Positions 1 to 12,330 of a DNA stretch of 64,000 bases are shown here, piece by piece. The notes beneath the pieces are model-generated. The model had not been told where the DNA came from and searched no databases. It saw nothing but the letters and a program-made list of their open reading frames with translations. Source of the stretch: Prostheceraeus crozeri. Lineage: Eukaryota > Platyhelminthes > Polycladida > Euryleptidae. The translations under genes were made by a program, and so were the position numbers. Where the stretch lies: positions 425,001 through 489,000 of the forward strand of contig CAJQUW010007273.1 in assembly GCA_907163375.1 (NCBI GenBank), in the 5' to 3' direction. The stretch's first letter is position 1. Each line of letters starts with the position of its first letter.

Positions 1-3000
1 AAATGCAATTACGATGAATATCTTTGCACAAGTTCCGCAAGTAACTTCATATTTCACACAATCCTCAAAATCAATGACAATCAGAATTTTATAGCTGTCG
101 GTTTGCCTTCATTCAGTTTTCAGTAGGATGCACATCAGAGCCGTTAGCAGTTTGAATAATACTAAATAATTTGTTGTAGACCAGGGTTGTCCAAAGTTTA
201 CACGTTCGTGGGCTGCATTCAGCACGGAAATAAGACCGGGGCTGCTGTGCACATTATTCAACTTTTGCACTAGCGTTAAATTATCTTGATATTCATCATG
301 AGAGCATATGACGAAATCTTAAAAGCATTTGGGATAAGAGCTTTCCCAAATTCATTCATAGAAACATGTTTTATAAAAATGGTACAGGTTACCTACAAGT
401 AAATGGTAGTACAAGTACAAGTAGTGTACCTGCATTTTGGACGTCAACTTTTTCGTGTTAATGTCGACTGATGCTAGGGTGAAACGAAGACAAACCTCAA
501 GAGATGTTTGATTCAGATGTCTTATATCTGGATTTGATCGACTTTATTGAGGAAAATGCTAACTCACAAAGGTGAGTACTTCCAAACAATGAGAGAAGGC
601 GCAATCCAAAGCGGCGCAAATTATGGCACTGGTCTTCAGAAAGAAGAGGCCAAAATTTATTGATTGGCAGAGTGGCTTTGGTTGGGAAAAGTGATCATTT
701 TGTAAGTCACACAATTGTAGTTGTAAACCATCTGCTTCTGATATATGCATTTGCTTTCAACGGAGTACTGGATGCATTGAACTTTTCTCAAGGTGCTGGA
801 AATCTTGGAATCGTTTGCCGAAGTCTTCAACCAGGGTATCAAGGGCTTCAACAAAGCAACAGAAGTCATCAATATGAAATCGAAAATTGCAATTCAAACT
901 TGAAATGCGTGCTTTAGAAAAAACATAAAAAGCATAACTCTAAAGATGTCCTAAATGAAATGATTTTTGAATTTTTCTAGAAGAGGACATAGGCCACGTT
1001 GGAGGAAAAATTGAAAGATTCTCTAGACAATTTTATCATTATATTTCGAATGACAGCCAAATCATTTATCTCCAAAGACTGATGATCATGATCGTCCTCC
1101 TGTCTTTTATTTTGTAGTGTTTTGTTTTTAAGCATTCAGCAACAAAAGAATAATGATCATATCATTTTAGTATCTTATTCAAATCGGAAATACTCAAGTG
1201 ATGCTCAAATGAAAGAGAATCAATAAGTGAAATACTTATCCAAATAACCATGATTAAATTTACCAACAAAAGCCATGGGAGCTTTTTTTAATACTGCGTC
1301 CATTGTCAGGGACAAGAAGAAATGAGAACTATTTAATACATATTTAACTGTAATATTATATACTTATATACTAGTATATATATGCTCAATATTCCCCGAG
1401 GAGTTGTTTCCAATAAGTAACTTAAGAACTATGTATAGGCAAGTAGCACCTAAGCCTAGTTTAAATTATCAAGTTGTTTTCTTCAGTTATCGGCAAGGTG
1501 ATGCAAGAAATATAGATATAACCTACATATTAATATTATTACTAGTTTCTAAAATATTATAGAGTAGGGCTGTGCGAGGTGCACCGGTGCACCGGTTCTA
1601 GGGCCGGTGCACCAATATGTGAGAATTTCGATCAAATTGATGTTTTACTCAATTTCAATTACAGCTAATTCATTTCATCTGCTATTTTAATCACAGCAAA
1701 TTGGAAGAAAAGTAATTTAAGTATGAGCATGCAGCACAATTCATGCAATGCTAGAATGCAGCACATAAAGATTCCATTCTAATCCTGCTAACTGAAGTGA
1801 AAGTAAAAAAAGTCGGATATCTATGTTTAGAATTTACAACGTGTTCTTAGTTCAATGCAATCAGTCTGCATTATTGCTGGGTATTCGAGTCCCATCAGAC
1901 AGTCATCGTCTACATGACAGTCAGACAGAGACTCTATTATCTTATCTCAAATCTAATTACTCCTTAACAAGTCTGCACATGAGAGTGGATCTCACACCTG
2001 AATGACATACGAAGGCTCACAGCATTTTAATGAAGCAAATTAATATTTCAACTTGTCTACATCAGTTCTGACACTCTAATGATAGTTGAGTTTCTTTCTA
2101 ATTATCGCACGCTTTTAACAATGCAGAAAATAGTCATACTCTTAGAATGATGAGTCTGCTTAGATGATTCCTGCTCATCTAAAAGGATCTTTACTAAGCG
2201 ATTATTGACTAAATTATCTGTGCCTTGTCAGGGTTGTGAATGACGTGACACAGAGTGAGTGCAAAAATAGTAGTCGCTTCCAAGCAGACGCTTCGAAGAA
2301 TCGACAAACGATTTAAATGCCTCCGACTCATACCAGCAAATGCGCCATCTTTCTGTAGGCTTATTATATACCGTAATTGGCATTTTGTTTTGTTACATTT
2401 TTGCCATGTATCATTTTATACGAATAACCAGATAAATATATTGTTACACATAATTTGAAAGTGGCATAGAACCCAACGCATTGATAACCTTTCCAATAAA
2501 ATCAAGGTTCCTGAGCGTCTGGTCAATTACTTTGTCCTACGCAATAAAATTTACGAGCATCTGAATTAAATTTTCTTTGTATCACATGGAAAGGTATAAT
2601 TTCAATGATTCTCGATCCATACGAACACTGGAACATTTCACAACTGAATCATAGATATGTGATCATAAACTACACTTCAATGACACAAATTGAAATATGT
2701 AATACAACTATACCGACTGACTTTTACATACTCCAAAAGACCAAGGATTTAGTGTCTACCAATACTGACGCTTATTGGGATAGCAAAGGAGGAAGTAAAT
2801 ACTTGGATTGGAAGCAAACTTTTGACGCACACCCTATGTTAATCTAGCAATCTGTCTCTCATGGTGCAGATTGAATTAAAACTGTTACAATAATTTCAAC
2901 TTTTCTGGTCACCTGTCATTCAACTTTGATCTCTTTTTCAGTCTCTACACACTTGCTATACGCCCTCACCACTTAATTAAAATTGGGATAAGTGCATGTA

Positions 3001-3549
3001 TTCTTGGCCTTTAAGTCTGTAAGCATGACGATCTGCGACCAATATTCAGTGGCTAATCGCGAGCAGCTTTACCTACAACTTTTGCATATAATAGGGTATT
3101 AATGACACGACCTCATTAAGGAGAAAACAGACTTGTGCAATAGGCTCCATAAGTTAGTAAATGACATACATATACAGTCGGTACGAAACAACTAGTCCTC
3201 CAGGTTTTTACTGACAAGCTGAAACGCTTTGCAAGCAGACACACACGCCAATATTCAGCGAGACACTTGGTCTTGGCTAGCATCGCTTTTCATCGTGAAG
3301 ATATTTAAATGGAAATAAAATAATAACGAATCGAAGGAATGAAATACAGAGCTATATTGTACACTCAGTAATCAACTGATTTGATTACTAATTTGTGATA
3401 GTAAGCTAAATATAGGAATGTGATGAACGAGGAAATAAGAAAAGGCATCTAAAAAACGCAAGCTTGCGATAAACTATGGAGAGTCGACTTACACAACTCA
3501 GAATAAAGATAGACATAATCATGTTTAGCTCAGAATAGAAATAACATAC
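1..3549. other. Unassigned AT-rich DNA
   Basis: No coding region, RNA gene or repeat is supported, apart from two isolated transposon-like ends. At 182-225 the text begins CAGGGTTGTCCAAAG and continues into a GGGCTGC stretch, which looks like one terminus of a hAT-type element. At 1566-1612 a GGGCTGTGCGAGGTGCACC start is followed by a GC-rich GGTGCACC hairpin, also hAT-like. I found no matching opposite end or target duplication for either. Short open frames here have no recognisable domain. Confidence 0.5.
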
Positions 3550-3768
3550 AAATAAATCTTGTTTATACTCAAAAGCACATCAGGTACGGAGCCCTTCTTC
3601 CATATGACCGAGATGTTATTTATCTCACTTTCATTCTATATGCGCTGAGTGTATCTGCAGAGTAAGAATGCTGAGTGCATTTGTTTCAAAAGTCACAAGT
3701 TTGACCTGACTTAGGTTTGAACCAATGTCTTCCGGACGCAGAGCGAACACTCTACCACAAGGTCACAG
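3550..3768 (-). repeat. SINE2 copy (tRNA-derived)
   Basis: Read on the minus strand, the head has an A-box-like GACCTTGTGGTAGAG and a B-box-like GGTTCAAACC. A body and a 3' tail reading GTATAAACAAG follow. The copy at 60459-60660 aligns along nearly its whole length, so this is a dispersed family. The tRNA-like head and internal Pol III boxes are the usual SINE plan. It is not a functional tRNA: after the B box there is no acceptor 3' strand. Confidence 0.75.
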
Positions 3769-3891
3769 CGCCGATAGAAAGAGACACGATCGTACACAGC
3801 TCAGATGGAAGAGAGTCAGGATCGTATACAACCCTAACCACATATTCTGCGGCGAACATGAGGCACGTTTGCTACCAAGCGTTTATACTTG

Positions 3892-4112
3892 AAAGCGTTT
3901 ATTATTATTTATTTACTTAGGAAGCATCTGAGAGCTGATAACCATGCTGCTAGTCCTGAAAGCTCTTTACTTTTCTATCAGTCTCCTGCAATTACTGAAG
4001 CGAAATAAAAGTAAGCTGAATTTGCCATGCAAAAGATGCGCGCTGGTAGGACTCGAATTTACGACACCAGGTTGTCTTGACTTGTTGCTTTAACAACTGA
4101 ACTACACGCGCT
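3892..4112 (-). repeat. Possible third SINE family (SINE3)
   Basis: On the minus strand the sequence starts with a tRNA-like segment (GTAGTTCAGTTGTTAAAGC, then ATTCGAGTCC as a B box). It runs into unrelated body sequence and ends in a simple TAAATAAATAATAATAAA tail. This is the head-body-tail order of a tRNA SINE, but only one copy is visible. An eroded tRNA pseudogene is the alternative: the acceptor pairing is imperfect and the T-arm stem is poor. Confidence 0.4.
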
Positions 4113-4214
4113 GATGTGCAACCGCTGTCAGTTGGAAAAGTCTCAAGTGAATCTTGTTGTCATCAAAGCACTAAACATTCCTATCAGTCTTAATGCAGCA
4201 CTCAACCCCTGATG

Positions 4215-5140
4215 TTTTTGCTGAAAGTACATGGTCCGGCAGTCAGAACGAGTTTTTGCATGGAACGAGACCGAAATGAGACTTTCGCAGAATGATGTGC
4301 ACCCGATGCCTTCTATGAATCTGTGCGTTACCGAGTTCTACCAGGTTCCTCTTCTTGTCAGACTAGAACAAAGAAAAGCACAATAGGACGCAGATTGCAG
4401 TTTTTTTGACAAAATTGAAACTTTTATGTTTCCACTTATCAAGTTAAAAATAATAAGTCTAGAGCAATAATTTTGGACATGGAATGTCTTCAGCTCAGTT
4501 TCTGTTATGTGTATTTGTTATTGCCATGTTTCTGATCGGTGATGTATGCGAGAATGTGGTTGAAGGTTGATCAAATTGGCGAAAATGTTTATATCGTTGA
4601 CCAGGTGACGGGAGATCATCTTTCTGAGAAAGTTATACAAGGTAATTAAAACTCCCCTTTTCAGTTTAGGCCAATATAATCAAGTTAAAGTTAAAAGTAT
4701 GGCAGACAGGCCTTCGGCGTCCAGCGCCTTCAACGGTCGATGTTTGGATGGCGAAAATGTTTAGCTTGCCGACATGAAGAGGCTTCTCAAATCTAAATGT
4801 GCTTAGCTTCATATACAGGGTACATATACGTGATCGGAAATGACCTGAAGATATTCCATGCCAAAAACTGTGACTTTAGACTTAGTGCTTTTCACTTAAT
4901 AAGCGAAAACATGAAAAATTTCCTTTTAACCAAAAACTTCAATCTGCGTCCCTTTGGATTAAAATGTGTTTTTTATCGTGTCTGACAAGAAGAGGAACCT
5001 AGTAGACCTCGGGAACGCGTAGATTCCTAGTAGGCAGATGGTGTTTGTCATTCTGCTTAAGTCTCATTGTCGACCTCGCTCCCTGCAGAAACTCGCTCTG
5101 GCTGCCGGACTTACATGACCTTTCTGATAAAATAGAGGTC
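4215..5140. mobile_element. Foldback element, ~320-bp inverted arms
   Basis: The stretch from about 4220 to 4540 is repeated in inverted orientation from about 5135 back to 4800. Both outer arms carry GTCCGGCAG followed by a CGAGTTT(T/C)TGCA block, and both carry GGTTCCTCTTCTTGTCAGAC deeper in. A spacer of about 250 bp separates the arms. No transposase frame is present. Arms this long are typical of foldback-like non-autonomous DNA transposons. The outer ends are fuzzy and I could not define a target duplication. Confidence 0.75.
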
Positions 5141-6564
5141 GGCTAATATTTCAATCGTCTTACAAATTCGTGACAACGTTGCCTTTCTACGGCTATCACT
5201 ACCATTTGGCTCGTTCCATATTGCAGCGCTTATCGTATTGTAATAATACTTCCTCTAACCCGAGACACATTCATGTTTTTAACTTAAAGTTATGACTTTC
5301 GTATCGTGAACCTGACCATCTATTTGCACAATCTGTCTTTTGCATGCTTCATTGAACCAATGCCATTTCTCATCATCTCATTCAAATTTCATTATTTAAC
5401 TTTTCCTGACACTTCTTGACTTATCCTTTTCAATTCCCATGCAGTGGAAGAAGCATGACTGAAAATTGAAAGAATTGTGTATTTTTCTAATTACCACTTA
5501 TCAGTTGCTTCAAAGGCAATTTTCCGATACACTTCCTATAATCCTATTGTATATTCATTCAAGTATTGAAGCGTTAACACCAGAAGTACAAACGCTACCA
5601 GCTGTGCAGTTAAAGATTACCTTGTAGTAACGTCTTAAGACTTCAATAACAGCTGTTATTACCAGACGATCATTGCTTTCGCTTTTCTCTCCAACTAAAC
5701 AGCGAAGCCTTATACATTTACAATTGTGAAGTACTTTCATTTCAACAAACTCCTGCGCATGTTCCCGGAGGAAGAGAATATTAACTTCAATAATTTCCGA
5801 TAAAAATGCCGTTTTTGTTGTCTCCAGATCAGGATGTACCTCAGACATGTAGCACGCAATGCACCCACGATTTATACCGAAATTAGAAACACACAGACTT
5901 GCTAGGCTCTCAGATTGATTCTGTCACATACTTGCGCTGACTTTATTGTGACATATCTCTTAACAAAGTCATGGCAACTGAGAAAAATGTAAACGATCCA
6001 AACTAATTCTCTAAAAATGATTCATGGTATATGCTGATGTATCGTTTTTATGAGTGAAGTATATGTGCATTAGAAAACACTTATGTATATGGGGAATATC
6101 GCTGAACTGTCATTGAGAAAGCTGGAAACCTGTCATGAACTTTGCCGCGGCGGTTTTACAAAGCTGGAAGGGTTGCCGATTTTAATACAAGTTACTGGAT
6201 ATAACATGCGGTATTTTCTCGAACATGTCGGCGGGTTACATTATGTCAGTTCTATACTATGGCGGAAATCTTTTCTCCGGCAACATTTGCAGCAAGCAGC
6301 ATGTTGCTCAATCTTTTTGCCTCTCGTCATGAGCATCTACAATGCTTATTAAGCCATGGGAAAGCTGCAGCATATCACTCGATATGTCCTTTTCCAGGAC
6401 AGCTATTAGAAAAGTATTCATCCATCCTGCGATGGAAAAGAGGAGATATTTTGCTGCTTGATTGAAAAGTATTTTCTATACAGTGAGTAATAGAGGCAAA
6501 ATATAACAAAATACGTAGACGTTTATACGTTGATAATTGTGAAGCAATCTAATAATAATTTGAG
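5141..6564. other. Unassigned DNA
   Basis: Nothing recognisable. Open frames of 97 codons (minus, 5555-5848) and 89 codons (plus, 6083-6352) have no family signature and no detectable flanking gene structure, so I leave them as chance frames. Confidence 0.4.
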
Positions 6565-6765
6565 GAAGTGACGGAATCAAAAAACAGGAGAAGACCCACA
6601 TTAATACCCTGAGGAGCACCATTTAGGACGCTAGTCCAATTTGAATTCTTGCCATTGATAGAGACACATCGACTTCTATCACAGAGGAAGCTATCGACTC
6701 ATCTAGTGAGTGTATGGATTCGGAAGATTATTGAATGCTTTTCTGAAATCTATATACAATGCACG
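6565..6765 (-). pseudogene. Non-LTR reverse transcriptase scrap
   Basis: Minus-strand translation gives LYIDFRKAF, the RT motif holding the first catalytic aspartate. In another frame it gives a segment ending TSVLNGAPQGINVGLLLF, which matches the GxPQGSxLGPLLF block of non-LTR retrotransposon RTs. The distance between the two blocks is shorter than in intact RTs and the frame changes, so there has been an internal deletion. The G-S of PQGS has decayed to G-I. There is no YxDD motif. It is a dead fragment; the clade cannot be named from this length. Confidence 0.7.
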
Positions 6766-8742
6766 CACAAGGTCTGAATCATGGCTCAGTCCAAGAAACT
6801 GAGAATCCGATGGTTTATTAGAACCAAACCATATATATTATATTATATGAACATCTCAACTACAAATATAATTGCGAGATATAATGCTGCTCCAGCTATA
6901 CATGAAGCGGGAAGCAATGCAAGAATGCAATTAAGCGGGAAGCAATGCCCTTGACAGTTTAGCCACTATTGACAGCCATTAGTCGAATGCTTGGACAAGT
7001 GTCAAGTAATCTTTGGTCAGTCAATACAAGTCGAAAGAAGCAAATAATTCCATCTCCTCAGATAGTGCTTAACTCCCACCTGTGTGATTATTTAGCTTAC
7101 TTGATTACAAGCAGAAGAACTGAGCTTAAGAAATATATTTATACCGTTCGCTCGCTTTGTATGTGAAAGCTTCAGATTGTTTAGTAGAAAGTACATTAAA
7201 TATAACTTAAGATATTTCTTTAGTTTTCTGGCATTTTCAACGCTTATCAATAATGATGAAATTGAAAAACAAAACAATTTAATTTTCAGCGTCACAATTC
7301 ACGCGAACTTCAATTAACGTTTCTCACCTTTTTATGTATCAGTTTTCAATAGTAAAATAATTAACTTTTGTCTAGAAGACTTCCACAGTTTCAAAGTGTA
7401 CACAACACGTTTGATTTCACAAGCGGAAAGTCTGTCAGTCATTTCAGGGATAGAATATAACAGAGAGGCGGCGCAGGAACATCTGCGCCCCACACAGTTC
7501 CACCAAAGGTTGAAACCTAGTTCCCAGAAAATGGATATATTTTTGTCGTCCGAAATCTATGACAGATACACTGTGAACTCTTGTCGCATTTCTTACTCAT
7601 TAGAAACACGTTTTCAATTTTCACACCATACTCTCGTGATATACAGTATGTAATCCCCAAAGTGCTTCCTGAAGAGAAAATTTCAAACAAAGAGTAGAAA
7701 TTTCATTATGATCGTTTGCTTGAAATCCAGTAAATACCGCATGTTTTGGGCTTTACAGAAATATAAGTTCTTTTGCTGCAACAAAAGCTTCTCAGTCAGT
7801 CGTAACTTCGCATGTTATACATAACATCACGCCGACAAATTACATGTAAATACGACAACAAGAAAATGTATATAACTTATGTATATTCAACCCACATTTA
7901 CAGAAAAAATGAACTTGTGTAATATTAATTTTTTTATACATGCATGTATACACGTATTATTGAACATCATCTCTTGAGAAGGCTGTTTGGCGATATACTG
8001 AGTTTCAATTCAGGCAAATGCTTGCCTATTTTTTGATAAAAGCAATCAAATAGCCAGTTTCAGACAAGCGAAATCATTTTTCATATGTGCTGATGTGCTG
8101 GAAGTAACCCCGGGTGAAATCGGACGTCTGCTTTAACCGCTACAGGTTCCTGTCGAACACTAGCCGTTCGCTCATTAAAACAAAAGTGATCATCTGATTG
8201 TCAGCTTTAGAGAAAACATAACTGTATTATTCATGAGCATTATTACTAGAGAAGAATAGAATAAGCATTTATTCAATATCAAGTGAAAATCATAAACAAG
8301 CATAAAAATTGCAGATCACTTCGATAGGATGCTGTTGTGCATCAAGCGTTTGGTGAAAGCCTGTGACACACCGTTGTTCTGCACAGCAAATCGATGTTTA
8401 TCTGCAACAATAACACCGGTTGTCATGACGTTTTCATTATCTTTAACAGCAATTCGGCCAAGCTACCGGTTACGAAAAATGTCGTATTTCTGCCTGCTTT
8501 TGGAGAATTGTGCCCTAAAAGTGGAATCGTAATCATAAAAATGACAAATTTTATTTTAAATTTTAAGTGAGTTTTGGATCATTACGTTATTGAGTGCATC
8601 AAACTCGGAAGTGCATGGATCTACATAAACAAATGATTTTTGACCCTCCATAACTTGCAGGACGAATGGAATCATAACTTAAGAATTGTCGCTTTACTGA
8701 TGTTGAGTAACAATCTACGAATTAAAATAATAAGAAGCTCGT
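6766..8742. other. Unassigned DNA
   Basis: AT-rich sequence with no supported gene, RNA or repeat. Short open frames (for example 6969-7166 and 7396-7653) look like noise. Confidence 0.4.
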
Positions 8743-8790
8743 TCGCGAATTTAGGAAGAAAATGTCAGTAGCTCCCATATTAACTGGAAA
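8743..8790 (+). repeat. Solo end of the 10.25-kb foldback family
   Basis: The stretch reading GCGAATTTAGGAAGAAAATG and ending in TCAGTAGCTCC matches the termini of the palindromic element at 10252-10967, whose ends read GGAGCT(G/A)CTGACAC in the other direction. Only about 45 bp are shared, so this is an isolated terminus or a remnant. Confidence 0.55.
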
Positions 8791-10035
8791 GAATGAAAAC
8801 GCCATCGATCGTAGAAATTTGATTGCCTTGATAATTTTGCAACTCTCGTAACAATAAAAATCAAAATATTCAAACTAATAACCGACTTAATAAACTTCGG
8901 TAAAAAGCTTCAATTATTAAAGTACAGCATGTGTAATACTTCGACTGTATAATTCATACCTTCTCATCTTTATCACTTGGCATTGATCTACCTAGACATA
9001 AGACACCGAATTCAAGTCTGCATCATGTACGTTATGCATGTACATTGAGTTTTGCGTCAACCTGCAAGGACCATTAGACATACTGCAGACATTTTTCATT
9101 ATCCTATTAACTTGCTCTCATGACTGAAACTCTGTCTGAAAGCAAGGCAGATTAACTTGAAATTAACTTCTGTTACGGAAACATTTGCATTAAGTCCTGA
9201 CGAAGTATTTGAGACTGTCCGGATTGAAAATAAACGACTTAAAAGACATTCTTTCAGAATTGACACAGGCATTTTATGATCAAATAACTTGATGGGAATA
9301 ATTGCCAAGAAACTACTTTGTTTATGGCGTCTGTCTGATGCTTTGTTCACTTGCATGCTGACATCAATAGTCAGACTAAGTTATTTTCCATCACAGCCAA
9401 AATAATTGTATAATTTGAGGGAATTGAAATTCAATGACAACTTTAGCGTTCAAGTAAACATTCAAACATCCTAAATTAAGCCTGAGTTTGTGAACACAAA
9501 CAGACATTTCCTCAGGATGACTGCTGAAGCTTTTGTGTTAACATAACTCAAAATCAACAATGAACAAATATCAACCAGATAATTTTGGTGAAAAAATTCT
9601 TCCCACTGGTGTTCTTGTGATTGTGATCAGATAAGAGAATTATATTTCATCAATTCTTCATCAAATATCTAGAATCACTGCTATTCAAAGTTAACGTTTG
9701 ATATCATCATTCTTTGTCATTTTGATGCCATTGATCAAGCTGAGATATCATAATAACTGAGACACTGCAAAATAATGTCTTTCCATTTAGTACAGATTGC
9801 AATTATTAGAGTGAAAATTATTGAGTGACATTCTTCAGGGCATTTCACAAGAGCGAGAACAATGCGGATGATGCAAGTGATGTAAATGAAGCTGATCTCA
9901 CATTAGAAAATCTCCTAAGTATTTAGTCGAATTGAGAGTTGATATCATGGTCATTTTTATACTTTCATTTAATTTTCATTGATTTTGATTATTCTAATTG
10001 ATCGATCGAGTAATTTAGAACATCATGACAAAAGC
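8791..10035. other. Unassigned DNA
   Basis: No feature supported. An 85-codon minus frame at 9099-9356 has no recognisable domain. Confidence 0.4.
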
Positions 10036-10247
10036 AATATTGAATATCTAAAGAGAATGACAAGTATTAAGTCAATAAAAGACACCAACACCCTTGATTC
10101 CCCGATCGCACACGCCTGACCCAGGAATTGAACCGAAGTCCGCGGTGGAGACGAGCTCGCACCTTCTTCACTAAGACACGCTGACGGTACAGAAGAAATG
10201 CGAGTAAAGGCAGGAGTCATCTACAAGCGATATCGACAGCATATTGC
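10036..10247 (-). repeat. SINE1 copy (tRNA-derived)
   Basis: On the minus strand: a 60-65-bp conserved leader (from CTGTCGATATCGC), then a tRNA-like head with a B box GGTTCAATTCC, then a body ending CTCTTTAGATATTCAATAT. The copy at 15001-15217 matches over the full length, and a partial copy flanks the Tc1 element at 12.3/14.0 kb. The foldback at 10252-10967 sits at its 5' edge and appears to have inserted into the leader. The A box reads GTGTCTTAGTGAAG here, against TGGCCTAGTAACG in the 15-kb copy. Confidence 0.8.
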
Positions 10248-10251
10248 TCCG

Positions 10252-10967
10252 GGAGCTGCTGACACTTTCTTCCTAGATTCGCGCACAAGGGGCTTAATGC
10301 TATGGATTTGTAGATCTTGAAACGCTGAATACAAAAATCAAATTCATAATGTCACAACCAGTCGCTTAATAGCAAAGGTTAAAAGATTCCCATTGGAATC
10401 CAATGGTAAAGTTCAAGAAATATATATGGATTTTGAGACACTTCGCAATTTTCGTACATTTTCTTTTGCAGAAAAGAAATTATCAGAATGCCGTGAAATT
10501 TGAAACATGATTGAGTTCAGAGCATCAACTTCGAAGTCTTCGATATCAAAGTTGAAGTGAGTCACATGATTCAGTATTTGATGTTTGAGAGCCTCTACAA
10601 ATACAAAATAAGTAAAATCGCCAAAATCAAGTCAAAACATGAAATTTACTCATTTTGTAGAGGCATCGAACATCAAATGCTGAATCATGTGGCTCACTTC
10701 AACTTTGATATCGAAGTTGATGTTCTGAACTCAATCATGTTTCAAATTTCACGGCATTCTGATAAACAGTCTCTTTTCTGAAAAAGAAAATGTACGAAAA
10801 TTGCGTAGTGTCTCACAATCCATAGATATATATTTCTTGAATTTTACCATTGGAATCCTTCAACCTTGTCTATAGGCGAGATCGACTGGTTGTGACACTT
10901 AAGAACTACAAATCCATGCTATTAAGCCTTTTGTGCGTGAATTTTGGAAGAAAGTGTCAGTAGCTCC
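10252..10967. mobile_element. Palindromic foldback element, ~330-bp arms
   Basis: The two halves are inverted copies. The left arm runs inward from GGAGCTGCTGACACTTTCTT; the right arm, read backwards, starts GGAGCTACTGACACTTTCTT. Shared landmarks include the stretch around ACATTTTCTTTT and the one around CATGATTGAGTTCAGA. The arms meet around 10610-10640 with only a short loop. There are small indels, for example an extra block in the left arm near 10532-10545. There is no coding frame. It interrupts a SINE1 leader; a 3-bp TCC duplication is possible but not secure. Confidence 0.85.
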
Positions 10968-11095
10968 AGTCCTATTTTGTACTATTGTTATTGCCAGAAT
11001 GCTACCAGCATTCATGATCGTATTGTAGCGAGATAGCATAATCATCATGTCATTCGACTACGTCACACAGAAGATTGGCAAAAAGATCTGTCGTA

Positions 11096-12286
11096 CATAG
11101 AAATTCACTTCAATAAAACCTCTAGAATGGAAGTTAGGCTTCATGCTATACACAATAGTGGCACAAAAACACGTATTTCTACTTGGCATCACTTGTCAAC
11201 ATCTTGTACAAATTCTTTGTGCATCAAACCGCAGTTGTCGAAGAAGGCTATCAGCATTGTCTTCACTTTTGACTTTTGAAGTCGACTCTTTTGTGGGTCT
11301 TGGCTAATATGACGAACACTAAGCCATCGATTGGCGCTTGGTTCCTGATTCGTATTGGTAGCATCATGATTCGTCTTCAGTAACGATGGTGGTGAGAAAG
11401 GAAGGATCATGTTGACATTGTTGATGAAATCCTTGGAGCATTCCAGTCGGCTCTGCTTTTGCTCCACAGTTAGTTGGTGTGGCACAAAACGTGAACAAAT
11501 CTTCCGCTTTCCAAGGTCTTCCCGAACGATGGTGTGGACAGTGTCTTTACTCATTCCCAACTCCTCCGCTATCAACTGAAGTGTCATCCGCCAATCTTCA
11601 TACAAAATGTCTCGCAATTTTGCAATCATGACGTCAGTTCTGCTTGTCGATGGACGACCGGAACGTGTTTCGTCCTCCACCGATTCTCTCCCGTCTTTGA
11701 ATCTTTTGAACAAATCGTAAACCCACTTTTTGCTAACTGCTTCCTCTCCATAGGCTTCAAGTAGCATCTCATGTGTCTCCGCTGCCGTCTTCTTTAACTT
11801 GAAGCAGAATTTGATGTTAATGCGTTGCTCCATTTGGACAAAGTGAGATGTTAATCGATTGCCTGCTACGGCATTATTCAAAGGTTGACGAACACTCCAC
11901 ATCTGATTGCACTTTTCAATGCGTCTGCAGATAGCTATGATAGTACGCGCGCGTCATGCCCTGCGCTATATTTACTGACACCTCATTGAACATTGATGTG
12001 GGCTTGTGTGTACACAGCTTCTTCTTTTTCAGAGATATCTAATCATTCACCGAACTTTTAAGACACACCTTGTACATATGACAAATCAGCTCACTTGTTT
12101 ACACTTCACTACAAGATTAAGGCCACAAAGTGCTTCAACAGCTGCATCATTGGGTCATAATCAGTCACATGAGTAAATCTAATCTGTTTTTCATTGGTAC
12201 TTCATGCCCTAACTTAGTTCCCCCAGGTGTGCCGCGACCTTGAGTCAATTTCCATCCTAGTCAACTTCAGATAAACAATTTCTATG
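11096..12286. mobile_element. MITE-1 copy with perfect 8-bp TSD, split by a mariner remnant
   Basis: The ends are CATAGAAATT (11096) and AATTTCTATG (12286). They are flanked by the identical octamer CTGTCGTA at 11088-11095 and 12287-12294. The outer about 110 bp on the left and about 155 bp on the right align to the uninterrupted 256-bp copy at 61694-61949. The middle, about 11207-12130, is foreign and includes a broken mariner. An 8-bp TSD is known for the hAT and P superfamilies, among others. The CATAG terminus does not decide between them, so the superfamily is left open. Confidence 0.9.
11189..12074 (-). pseudogene. mariner transposase, 3'-truncated and broken
   Basis: The minus-strand frame (11902 to 11189) starts with the mariner HTH region, including the block SGRPSTSRTD and the following HTH around LIAEELGMSKDTVHTIVRED. 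Downstream, the reading of the first catalytic motif, TEDES, lies in a different frame and is followed by a stop where mariners have Trp. Two further in-frame stops follow before the frame returns at KSKVKTMLIAFFDN and HKEFV. The element is then cut: the second and third catalytic aspartates (mariner is DD34D) are absent. The 5' terminus is visible at about 12049-12072 (CAAGGTGTGTCTTAAAAG on the minus strand) next to TA. It is inactive and sits inside a MITE-1 copy. Confidence 0.9.
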
Positions 12287-12330
12287 CTGTCGTAGCACTA
12301 TATCGAATATCTAGAGAAGAATGTTAACTA

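Noticed and set aside
182-225. hAT element starting CAGGGTTGTCC
   Set aside because: Only one terminus is visible; no opposite end or target duplication was found.
6083-6465. Possible small host gene at 6.1-6.5 kb
   Set aside because: Two overlapping frames in different phases with no domain, no splice pattern I could defend and no homologue I recognise.
11189-11902. 237-codon frame as an intact mariner transposase
   Set aside because: The catalytic motif TEDES is in another frame with stops, and the last two catalytic residues are missing.
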